Shown here: one piece after another, positions 17,882 to 26,077 of the stretch | How positions within the stretch are numbered: the stretch's first letter is position 1 | Layout of the letters: the number at the start of each line of letters is the position of its first letter | Assembly: GCF_000008185.1 (NCBI RefSeq) | Contig: NC_002967.9 | Location: forward strand, 682,001 to 746,000 | Reading direction: 5' to 3' | Length of the DNA stretch: 64,000 nt | From: Treponema denticola ATCC 35405 | Lineage (GTDB): Bacteria; Spirochaetota; Spirochaetia; Treponematales; Treponemataceae | The notes under the pieces: generated by a model | What the model was told of the DNA's origin: nothing | The model's input: the letters and a program-made list of their open reading frames with translations, nothing else | The model's database searches: none | Position numbers and translations under genes: made by a program

Positions 17882-20800
17882 TTAGAAGGGCCTATCAGCC
17901 AAATACTTGTATTCCTGCCACTGCCTCTTAGCCTTAGCAACAGCCTTATCCAAGAGCATTTGAGCTCTTGCAGGATCGGCATTCTTTAAGGTCTTGAAGC
18001 GGACTTCTTTGTACATAAAGTCTGCAAGATTAAAGTCCGGTTCCTTGCTGTCAAGCTGGAAGGGGTTTTTACCCTGCTCGACAAGTCTCGGATCGTATCT
18101 GTACAAGGGCCATAAACCGCAAGAAACGGCTTCTTTTTGGTTTGTCATACCCTTTGTCATGTTGATACCGTGGTTGATACAATGACTGTAAGCGATGATA
18201 ATCGAAGGTCCGTCATAGCTTTCGGCTTCGCGGAAGGCCTTAATTACCTGACTCATGTTTGCACCCATAGAAATATGTGCGACATAGACATAGCCGTAGC
18301 TCATGGCCATCATACCCAAGTCTTTTTTGCTTACTTCCTTACCTGAAGCGGCAAATTTTGCAACTGCACCGATAGGTGTAGCTTTTGACATCTGTCCGCC
18401 GGTATTCGAGTAAACTTCAGTATCCATTACAAGAACATTGATGTTTTTACCTGAAGCAAGAACGTGATCTAATCCGCCGTATCCGATATCGTAAGCCCAT
18501 CCGTCTCCTCCGAGGATCCAAACTGAGCGTTTGATAAAGTGGTCGGTTAAAGAATCCAATTCCTTAGCCAATTCGTCTTTTGAACCTGCTAACTCTTTTT
18601 TAAGCTCTGCAACAAAGGCTCTCTGGTCTTCAATAGCTGCATCATCTTCTTGAGCGTTATTGAGAATCTTGTCGATTACGCCGGCTGCAATACCTTTTGC
18701 CTTTGCCTTAGCGGCAACTTCGCGGGCATAAACGGCGAGCTTATCGCTTGTCAACCTCATACCGTAACCGAATTCCGCTGCATCTTCAAACAAGGAGTTA
18801 GACCAAGCCGGGCCTCTTCCGTCACATCGTTTTGCATAGGGTGTTGTGGGCAGGTTTCCTCCATAAATTGAAGAACAGCCTGTTGCGTTTGCAATAACGG
18901 CTCTGTCTCCGAAAAGCTGTGAAAGAAGCTTTACATAAGGTGTTTCACCGCAGCCTGCACATGCACCTGAGAACTCGAAAAGAGGTCTCTTCATACCGAT
19001 GCCCTTGGGAACGCTCAAATTAAGCTTCTTTACATCAGGCTCAGGAATATCGTTAAAGAAGAAGTTCCAGTTTGCAACTTCCTGCTTTCTGTGTTCAACA
19101 AAGTTTTCCATATTGATGGCTTTAATTTCGGGATTTTCCTTGGACTTTGCAGGACACTGCTGAACGCAAAGACCGCAGCCTGTACAATCTTCCGATGAAA
19201 CTTGAATTGTAAATTTAGCTCCTTCAAATTCCTTGCCCTTATAATCGCAGGATTTAAAGCCCTGGGGTGCCTTTGCCAAAAGTGAGCTGTCATAAGCCTT
19301 CATTCGGATACAGGCATGGGGACAAACCATGACACACTGACCGCACTGAATACAGATGTCGCTCTTCCAGATCGGAATATGTTCTGCGATAGCTCTCTTT
19401 TCGTATTGAGTGGTAGCGGTCGGGAAGGTACCGTCTTCAGGCATTTCGCTGACCTTTATATCATCACCTTTTTGGATGGCAACCTTGCCCAAAACATTCT
19501 TTACGAATTCGGGAGCATCGCCTGCGATTGCAGGGTGCATCTTGAGCTTGCTTGTTGCTGTCTTGGGATAATCAACCTTTTCAACTCCCTCAAGAGCCAT
19601 ATCTATTGTCGTAATATTCTTTTGAACGATTTCCGGACCTTTTTTTCCGTAGGACTTTTCAATGAATTTTTTGATTAGATCTACGGCTTCGGCTTCAGGC
19701 AAGATTCCGAAGATTTTGAAAAAGGCGGTCTGCATAACAACGTTAATTCGGTTACCCATTCCGGCTTTTTCTGCAATCTTAATAGCATCGATTACATAGA
19801 ATTTAGCTTCTTTTTCGATAATCTGCTTTTGAACCTCGACGGGCATATTATCCCATATTTCGTTCTTTCCGTAAGGAGCGTTCAAAAGGAAGGTTCCGCC
19901 TTTTTTAAGGCTGTGGAGCATATCATAGGTTTCAAGATAGCTGAACTTATGGCATGCAACGAAGTCCGCATTTGTAATTAAGTAGGGCTTTCGGATTGCG
20001 TGTTTTCCGAATCTCAAGTGAGAAATCGTAAAACCACCCGACTTTTTACTGTCATAGGAGAAGTAGGCTTGTGCCTTATTGTCTGTGGCTTCACCGATAA
20101 TCTTAATAGAGTTTTTATTGGCACCTACAGTACCGTCTGAACCCAAACCGAAGAACATAGCCTGATGCATGTCCTTATCTTCAAGTTTAAAGTTGGGGTC
20201 ATATTTGATGCTGGTGTGTGTAACATCATCTTCGATACCTACGGAGAAGTTGGTCTTCTTTTCGCCTTCAAGGTTGTCGAATACACCCTTAACCATTGCC
20301 GGTGTAAATTCTTTTGAACCGAGACCGTAGCGTCCGCCGATGATAACGGGATAATGAGTAAAGGGGCATTTTTTTGCAGCCTGCATTTCGCCGATGGCTG
20401 TTCTGACATCTTCGTAGAGGGGTTCACCCAAAGAGCCTGCTTCCTTACATCTGTCGAGAACTGCAATTCCTTTTACTGTGGTAGGAATAGCCTTTACAAA
20501 ATGCTCGGCACTGAAGGGCCTGTAAAGCCTTACTTTAATAACACCGTATTTTCCGCCCTTGGAATTAAGTTCGTCTACCGTTTCTTCAACAGTATCCGCA
20601 CCTGAACCCATGAGGATTATGATTTGCTCGGCATCCTTTGCTCCGTAGTAGTCATAAAGATGATATTGTCTTCCTGTAAGTTTTGCATACTTATCCATTT
20701 GTTTTTGAACAATTTCGGGAGTAGCAAGATAGTATTTATTTACGGCTTCTCTGCCTTGGAAGTAAATATCGGGGTTTTGAGCTGTTCCGCGGAGTTCGGG

Positions 20801-21442
20801 CTTTTCAGGGGTTAAACCGCGTTTTCGGTGAGCTCGAACAAGCTCATCGCTTACCATTTGGCGCATAATGTCATAAGAAACTTCTTCAATTTTTTGAATT
20901 TCGTGAGAAGTTCTAAATCCGTCAAAGAAGTGGAGGAAGGGAACTCTTGCTTCCAATGTGGCTGCATGAGAAATAATGGCAAGGTCCATAACTTCCTGAA
21001 CCGAGTTGGATGCCAACATAGCCCAACCTGTCTGGCGGCAGGCCATTACGTCCTGATGATCTCCGAAGATTGAAAGAGCACTGCAAGCTACGGCTCGGGC
21101 AGCAATGTGGAAAACAGTGCTGGTCAACTCGCCGGCTATTTTGTACATGTTCGGAATCATTAAGAGCAAGCCCTGAGATGCTGTAAAAGTTGAAGAGAGA
21201 GCTCCTGTGGTCAAGGCTCCGTGTACGGCACCTGCAGCACCTCCTTCGGATTGAAGCTCAACAACATCGGGGACAGTACCCCAAATATTTTCTCTTCCGC
21301 GGGCTGAATATTCATCAGCGACCTCACCCATCGGACTTGACGGTGTGATCGGGTAAATGGCAATTACCTCGCTTAAGGCGTGGGCAACGTGACCGGCAGC
21401 AGTATTACCGTCGATCATTACAAGTTTTTTTTCTTGGCTCAT
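17882..21442 (-). CDS. nifJ: Pyruvate:ferredoxin (flavodoxin) oxidoreductase
   Basis: Oxidises pyruvate to acetyl-CoA and CO2 with reduction of ferredoxin; central to anaerobic fermentation. The single-chain 1186-residue form has the N-terminal pyruvate-binding domain (AIYPITPSSPMGE), the transketolase C-like and gamma domains, two [4Fe-4S] motifs (CIQCGQCVMVCPHACI and CTGCGLCVQQCP), and the C-terminal thiamine diphosphate domain with GACAGCGETPY, ATGCSSIYGG and GGDGWAYDIGYGGLD. SD AAGGAC precedes the ATG. Monocistronic and divergent from sufCBD, which supplies Fe-S clusters that it needs. Confidence 0.97.
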   Translation of the reverse strand: MSQEKKLVMIDGNTAAGHVAHALSEVIAIYPITPSSPMGEVADEYSARGRENIWGTVPDVVELQSEGGAAGAVHGALTTGALSSTFTASQGLLLMIPNMYKIAGELTSTVFHIAARAVACSALSIFGDHQDVMACRQTGWAMLASNSVQEVMDLAIISHAATLEARVPFLHFFDGFRTSHEIQKIEEVSYDIMRQMVSDELVRAHRKRGLTPEKPELRGTAQNPDIYFQGREAVNKYYLATPEIVQKQMDKYAKLTGRQYHLYDYYGAKDAEQIIILMGSGADTVEETVDELNSKGGKYGVIKVRLYRPFSAEHFVKAIPTTVKGIAVLDRCKEAGSLGEPLYEDVRTAIGEMQAAKKCPFTHYPVIIGGRYGLGSKEFTPAMVKGVFDNLEGEKKTNFSVGIEDDVTHTSIKYDPNFKLEDKDMHQAMFFGLGSDGTVGANKNSIKIIGEATDNKAQAYFSYDSKKSGGFTISHLRFGKHAIRKPYLITNADFVACHKFSYLETYDMLHSLKKGGTFLLNAPYGKNEIWDNMPVEVQKQIIEKEAKFYVIDAIKIAEKAGMGNRINVVMQTAFFKIFGILPEAEAVDLIKKFIEKSYGKKGPEIVQKNITTIDMALEGVEKVDYPKTATSKLKMHPAIAGDAPEFVKNVLGKVAIQKGDDIKVSEMPEDGTFPTATTQYEKRAIAEHIPIWKSDICIQCGQCVMVCPHACIRMKAYDSSLLAKAPQGFKSCDYKGKEFEGAKFTIQVSSEDCTGCGLCVQQCPAKSKENPEIKAINMENFVEHRKQEVANWNFFFNDIPEPDVKKLNLSVPKGIGMKRPLFEFSGACAGCGETPYVKLLSQLFGDRAVIANATGCSSIYGGNLPTTPYAKRCDGRGPAWSNSLFEDAAEFGYGMRLTSDKLAVYAREVAAKAKAKGIAAGVIDKILNNAQEDDAAIEDQRAFVAELKKELAGSKDELAKELDSLTDHFIKRSVWILGGDGWAYDIGYGGLDHVLASGKNINVLVMDTEVYSNTGGQMSKATPIGAVAKFAASGKEVSKKDLGMMAMSYGYVYVAHISMGANMSQVIKAFREAESYDGPSIIIAYSHCINHGINMTKGMTNQKEAVSCGLWPLYRYDPRLVEQGKNPFQLDSKEPDFNLADFMYKEVRFKTLKNADPARAQMLLDKAVAKAKRQWQEYKYLADRPF

Positions 21443-21639
21443 AAAAACCGTCCTTATAAAAGTATTAGGGATTATTCAAGTCTATTACAAAAAGAAAATA
21501 TGATTTTAGAAGCATACTGCGTATAATGGAAATGAACAGTCCCGATAAACAAGCTTACCATAAATTTTATATTTTTTCAAGAGACTAAGTCACATTATGA
21601 AAAATGAAAAATGAGTGCAAAGTTTATACGTCTTTCTTA

Positions 21640-21668
21640 TTGAATATTAATTTTCAAATTGTTATATT
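21640..21668 (+). promoter_or_regulatory. Predicted promoter of sufCBD
   Basis: TTGAAT (21640-21645), 17-base spacer, TATATT (21663-21668); the start codon of sufC is 21 bases further on, behind AGGAG. Confidence 0.55.
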
Positions 21669-21689
21669 ATACAGGAGATTATAGGAGTC

Positions 21690-22433
21690 ATGATGAAACT
21701 ATTAGATATACAGGGACTTCAAATGTCGGTTGACGAGAAGCAGATTCTTAAAAACCTTAATTTGAGTATAAACAAGGGCGAGGTTCATGTGGTCATGGGC
21801 CCGAACGGAGCAGGAAAGTCCACCTTGGCGGCTGCCATAGTAGGAAATCCTCGATACAATATCGATAAGGGCAAGATTTATTTTGAAGATGAACTTATAA
21901 ACGAGGTTCCCGTCTACGAAAGAGCCCGTAAAGGTATATTTCTTTCTTTTCAGATACCTGAAGAGGTGCCGGGCTTAAAAGTAGAAGAGTTTTTGCGCGC
22001 TTCAAAAGAAGCCGTAACGGGTGAAAAAACACCTGCGATAAAATTTCATAAGCTTTTATCGGACACAATGAAGCAGCTTAAAATCAATCCTGCATACGCA
22101 AACCGCAGCCTAAATGTCGGTTTTTCGGGCGGAGAAAAAAAGAAAAACGAAATTCTACAGCTTGCTATTTTAAACCCGAAGCTTGCAATCCTCGATGAAA
22201 CGGATTCGGGGCTGGATATTGACGCTACAAAGATAGTCTTTGAAGGCGTTTCCAAAATACGCACCCCCGATATGGGAATTTTAATTATTACCCATCATAA
22301 TAAAGTTTTAGACTATATAAAGCCCGATTTTGTACACATTCTTGTTGACGGCACTATTGTCAAAACAGGCCGTCTGGAACTGGTAGAATATATTGAAAAG
22401 AACGGGTACGAAAACATAAAAGAAAGCCTATGA
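21690..22433 (+). CDS. sufC: Fe-S cluster assembly ATPase SufC
   Basis: Cytoplasmic ABC-type ATPase that drives the SufBCD scaffold. 247 residues with Walker A GPNGAGKST, the SufC-type signature VGFSGGEKKKNEI, Walker B AILDETDSGLDIDA and H-loop ITHHN. Two in-frame ATG codons (21690, 21693) are possible starts after TAGGAG. The stop overlaps the sufB start (ATGA), so translation is coupled. sufC-B-D is a minimal order; no SufS, SufU or SufR is adjacent. Confidence 0.95.
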   Translation: MMKLLDIQGLQMSVDEKQILKNLNLSINKGEVHVVMGPNGAGKSTLAAAIVGNPRYNIDKGKIYFEDELINEVPVYERARKGIFLSFQIPEEVPGLKVEEFLRASKEAVTGEKTPAIKFHKLLSDTMKQLKINPAYANRSLNVGFSGGEKKKNEILQLAILNPKLAILDETDSGLDIDATKIVFEGVSKIRTPDMGILIITHHNKVLDYIKPDFVHILVDGTIVKTGRLELVEYIEKNGYENIKESL

Positions 22434-23896
22434 GTAAAGCCATAAACCAAAACACAGATAAAGCACCGGAGGATGCCTCTCTCTTTCAAGAAAGAAAGCG
22501 CACCTTTGTTTCGGATATAGAACGCGGAGTCTATGACATAAAGGACAGCATCGATTATAAGTATTCGACGGGGCTCGGTTTAAACGAAGAAGTCGTAAAA
22601 AAAATATCTGCACGAAAAAAAGAACCCGATTGGATGCTGGACTTGCGCCTAAAATCCCTCGCATACTTTAATGAGCGACCCATGCCTGACTGGGGAGCCG
22701 ATATTTCCGATTTGGATATTCAAGAGATAATCCACTACATTGTTTCCGACACAAAGCCCTTGGCCGAAACTTGGGATGACGTTCCGGAAGAAATAAAAAA
22801 GACTTTTGACAGGCTGGGTATACCGGAAGCGGAACGCAGTTCCCTCGCAGGAGTGGGAGCCCAATACGATTCGGAAGTCGTTTATCACAGCCTAAAAGAA
22901 GACTTGGAAAAACAGGGCGTAGTCTACTTGGATATGGAAACGGCCGTCCACAAGTACGAAGATATAGTAAAAAAGCATTTTATGCAGCTTATAAAGCCTA
23001 ATGACCATAAATTTGCAGCCCTCCACGGCGCCGTTTGGTCGGGAGGTTCCTTTGTGTATGTTCCCAAGGGCGTAAGGGTCGAGCTTCCGCTTCAATCCTA
23101 TTTTAGACTAAATGCCCAGCAGTCGGGGCAGTTTGAGCATACCCTTATAATTGTAGAAGAAGGAGCCTACCTCCATTTTATTGAAGGATGCAGTGCTCCA
23201 AAATACTATAAAAATGCCCTTCATGCAGGGGCTGTCGAGCTCTATGTAGGAAAAAAAGCAACCCTGCGTTATTCAACAATCGAAAACTGGTCGCGCAACC
23301 TATATAACTTAAACACCAAAAGGGCCATAGTCGAAGAAGACGGAGCTATTGAATGGGTTTCGGGTTCGTTCGGTTCAAGGGTTACAATGCTTTATCCTAT
23401 GAGCATCTTAAAAGGCGACCGCTCCCGTTCGGAGTTTACAGGGGTTACTTTCGCTTCGGAAGGACAGTGCCTTGACACGGGAACTAAGACCGTCCACATA
23501 GGAAAAAACACCGTTTCGGAAATGCGCTCCCGTTCTATAGCAAAAAACGGAGGGGAAGCAAACTACCGAGGCCTTTTATACATAGGAGCAAATGCAACCG
23601 GGGCTAAGGCTGCGGCCGAATGCGAATCCCTAATGCTTGACGATAAATCCCGCTCCGATACGATTCCGATTATAGAATCCCATATCGATGATGTAGATAT
23701 AGGCCATGAGGCCAAAATCGGAAGGATAAGCGAATCAATGGTGTTCTACCTTATGCAAAGAGGTTTGGATGAGGCTGCTGCAAAATCCCTTATCATCAAG
23801 GGCTTTGTCGAACCTATCTCCAAGGAGCTGCCTCTGGAATATGCCGTTGAATTGAACAATCTTATTACAATCGAATTGGAAGGAACTATAGGATAG
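22430..23896 (+). CDS. sufB: Fe-S cluster scaffold protein SufB
   Basis: 488 residues, the usual SufB size. A polar N-terminal helical region (WMLDLRLKSLAYFNERPMPDWG) is followed by the beta-helix core with WSGGSFVYVPKGV, GCSAPKYYKNALHAG, ENWSRNLYN, NTVSEMRSRSIAKNGG and CESLMLDDKSRSDTIP, then the C-terminal helices (GLDEAAAKSLIIKGFVEP). De novo Fe-S clusters are built at the SufB/SufD interface using persulfide sulfur. Overlaps sufC by four bases; sufD starts two bases after its stop. Confidence 0.96.
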   Translation: MSKAINQNTDKAPEDASLFQERKRTFVSDIERGVYDIKDSIDYKYSTGLGLNEEVVKKISARKKEPDWMLDLRLKSLAYFNERPMPDWGADISDLDIQEIIHYIVSDTKPLAETWDDVPEEIKKTFDRLGIPEAERSSLAGVGAQYDSEVVYHSLKEDLEKQGVVYLDMETAVHKYEDIVKKHFMQLIKPNDHKFAALHGAVWSGGSFVYVPKGVRVELPLQSYFRLNAQQSGQFEHTLIIVEEGAYLHFIEGCSAPKYYKNALHAGAVELYVGKKATLRYSTIENWSRNLYNLNTKRAIVEEDGAIEWVSGSFGSRVTMLYPMSILKGDRSRSEFTGVTFASEGQCLDTGTKTVHIGKNTVSEMRSRSIAKNGGEANYRGLLYIGANATGAKAAAECESLMLDDKSRSDTIPIIESHIDDVDIGHEAKIGRISESMVFYLMQRGLDEAAAKSLIIKGFVEPISKELPLEYAVELNNLITIELEGTIG

Positions 23897-23898
23897 AT

Positions 23899-25026
23899 AT
23901 GAGTGACAGAACTTATTTTAAACGGCTTGACTACACAAAAACGGATATCCCTTCAAAGCCTTTTTGCAATTTAAACTGTAAGGCCAGCGGCCGGGCTGAA
24001 GCTAAAAATATAGAACAAATGACGATTGAGCAATTTTTAAAAACAGCCCCTTCAAAAGATATAGAAAAATTCTTTGATTTTACGAAGACAAAACGCGAAA
24101 AAAATTGCGGCCTCGGAGACAATTATGTTCAAGAAGTAAAGGATAAAAGAAATTCCGGTATTTACTTAAAAGTAAAAAAGTGCGCGGATAATGAACAGGC
24201 TGCGAATGTTCTAATCAATTTTACAATGGATCAGGCCAATAATGTTCTTTATGACCAAAATCTTATTGTAATTGAAGAAGGGGCAAGGGCTAAGATCTTT
24301 TTTTATCATGATGTAAAGGCCTACGATTGCTCAAAGGCCGATATTTTTAGAAACGGCCTACTAAGCATTGTTGCCGAAAAAAACTCTCAAGTAGAATTTA
24401 TAAAGGTACAAAACTTGAGTCATTGCGGCATTAACTTTGAAACCGTAAAAATCTTTGCTATGGAGAAGGCTCAAGTTACCCTTTACGATATTCAGCTTGG
24501 GGCAAAGATAAACGGAGCTTCAACTTCTACCTATATGCCTGAGGAATGGGCCGAGGTTCAAATATACCCCCTCTACTTTGCAGATAAGACCAGACGCATC
24601 GACTTGGAGCAAAATTTTATCATCAACGGGAAAAATTCTCTCGGTGCAATTACCGCAAAGGGAGCCTTAAAGAACAAGGCTCATAAGATGTTCCGGGGCA
24701 ATATCTTTTTAAACAGAGGCTGCTCAAAGTCCATTGCAAGGTTTTCGGACAATACGATTATGCTCGATAAGACCACTGTGGGTGCTACAATTCCAACAAT
24801 CTTTTGCGATGAGGATGACGTTATAGGAGAGCACGCTGCGAGCTTTGAGGCGGTAAACAAGGACAAGCTTTACTATCTTATGACCCGCGGTTTTGACGAG
24901 CTTAGTGCCAAAAAGCTTATAATCGAGGCTGCCTTTAAACCTGTTTTTAACCGCATTGATGATGAAACGATAAGAGAAAAGCTCCTAGAGGAGTTCAGGA
25001 TAAGCTTAGATGAGATAAAGGAATAA
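23899..25026 (+). CDS. sufD: Fe-S cluster assembly protein SufD
   Basis: 375 residues of the SufB/SufD beta-helix family. The C-terminal half is best conserved (NSLGAITAKGALKNKAHKMFRG, RGCSKSIARFSDNTIMLD, DVIGEHAASFEAVNKDKLYYLMTRGFDELSAKKLII), with the equivalent His of the SufD interface in GEHAASF. The N-terminal part is diverged, as is common. Forms SufBC2D with its two upstream neighbours. Convergent with the next gene. Confidence 0.92.
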   Translation: MSDRTYFKRLDYTKTDIPSKPFCNLNCKASGRAEAKNIEQMTIEQFLKTAPSKDIEKFFDFTKTKREKNCGLGDNYVQEVKDKRNSGIYLKVKKCADNEQAANVLINFTMDQANNVLYDQNLIVIEEGARAKIFFYHDVKAYDCSKADIFRNGLLSIVAEKNSQVEFIKVQNLSHCGINFETVKIFAMEKAQVTLYDIQLGAKINGASTSTYMPEEWAEVQIYPLYFADKTRRIDLEQNFIINGKNSLGAITAKGALKNKAHKMFRGNIFLNRGCSKSIARFSDNTIMLDKTTVGATIPTIFCDEDDVIGEHAASFEAVNKDKLYYLMTRGFDELSAKKLIIEAAFKPVFNRIDDETIREKLLEEFRISLDEIKE

Positions 25027-25038
25027 AAATGTGCCTTC

Positions 25039-25917
25039 TTATAAGGACTTTATTTCTTCAATACTTAATCCTGTAGCTTTTGCGATAACTTCCACGGCAA
25101 AACCCATTTCTGTTAAGTTTCTAGCAGTTTCAAGTTTGTTTTGGTGTGCCCCATCGGCAAAACCTTGTTGGATACCTTGCTCAATACCTTGTCGATAGCC
25201 TTCACTTATACATGAAGCCTTGTCGTGTTCATATTTCATGCGGGATTCATATAGCCATTTATCCCTAGGACTCATTTCCATTAATTCTATCGTTGTATTT
25301 GCCTTTCTCATCATCGGCGATTCTTGTTCTAACACTTCCCTCACCTCCCTTTCATCAGTTTCGATAAATTTAAGCCAATTTAATAAGCGTTTAGCTTTAT
25401 AATCTTTATATTGACCTTCTTTTAAGAGTCTTGCCTTTTCAAGGTTCAATATATGAATTTCAAGTTTTGAAACTAAAGGCTCTTTTGTATCTTTTTCTAA
25501 AACAAGATATTTGTTATGCAAACGCTTATTTTTATTAAAGCCTTTTCCTATCAAGTTTATTGTAATACACTTTGGCAGTTTTGTATAGTCTTGGCCTTGT
25601 TTTATACCCTCATTGTACATCTTAGACCAATAATATAAGGTCCTTTCAGGAAAATCAAAATACCATACATTTTGAATTTCTATATCTACAAAGGTTCCGT
25701 TGTTTAGTCTTAACTTGATATCCAAGATACCTAGCTTTTCACTTAAAAACTCTTTATGAAACTCCTTATCGAGAAGTTCCAAACCTGCGATATCCTCAGG
25801 CGGAATGTCTAAGATACACTCCAGTAAATCCTGTAGTACGTCCTTGTTTTCTTCCACTCCGAATACTTTTTTAAAAGCGTAGTCGTTGCGGAGAGTTATT
25901 TTAAATAATTTTTCCAT
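25039..25917 (-). CDS. Rpn family recombination-promoting nuclease (PD-(D/E)XK)
   Basis: 292 residues. N-terminal LRNDYAFKKVFG and the nuclease core GILDIKLRLNNGTFVDIEIQ (D...ExQ catalytic pattern) are typical of the PDDEXK_2 transposase/Rpn family. A helical middle and a C-terminal tail with repeated EQGIQQG-type glutamine/glycine steps follow. Spirochaetes carry many copies. Rpn proteins of E. coli nick DNA and promote RecA-independent transfer; recent work on related proteins suggests phage defence roles. No partner gene here. Confidence 0.85.
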   Translation of the reverse strand: MEKLFKITLRNDYAFKKVFGVEENKDVLQDLLECILDIPPEDIAGLELLDKEFHKEFLSEKLGILDIKLRLNNGTFVDIEIQNVWYFDFPERTLYYWSKMYNEGIKQGQDYTKLPKCITINLIGKGFNKNKRLHNKYLVLEKDTKEPLVSKLEIHILNLEKARLLKEGQYKDYKAKRLLNWLKFIETDEREVREVLEQESPMMRKANTTIELMEMSPRDKWLYESRMKYEHDKASCISEGYRQGIEQGIQQGFADGAHQNKLETARNLTEMGFAVEVIAKATGLSIEEIKSL

Positions 25918-26042
25918 AACTAAGCCTCGCTAATAATTTTTTTTTAAAAAAAATTCCCCCTTTCATAATTATTATAGAAATTGTTTGTAATAGATAGCAA
26001 AATTTGAAAAAAAAGATTGGCATTTAATAATCGCTTTTCCGA

Positions 26043-26071
26043 TTGACTTTTTTTTAAATTATTGAGATATT
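26043..26071 (+). promoter_or_regulatory. Predicted promoter of lon, very close to the start codon
   Basis: TTGACT (26043-26048), 17-base spacer, GATATT (26066-26071). The ATG of lon is at 26078, six bases after the -10 element, which would give a leaderless transcript. No CIRCE element is seen. Confidence 0.45.
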
Positions 26072-26077
26072 TAAAGA

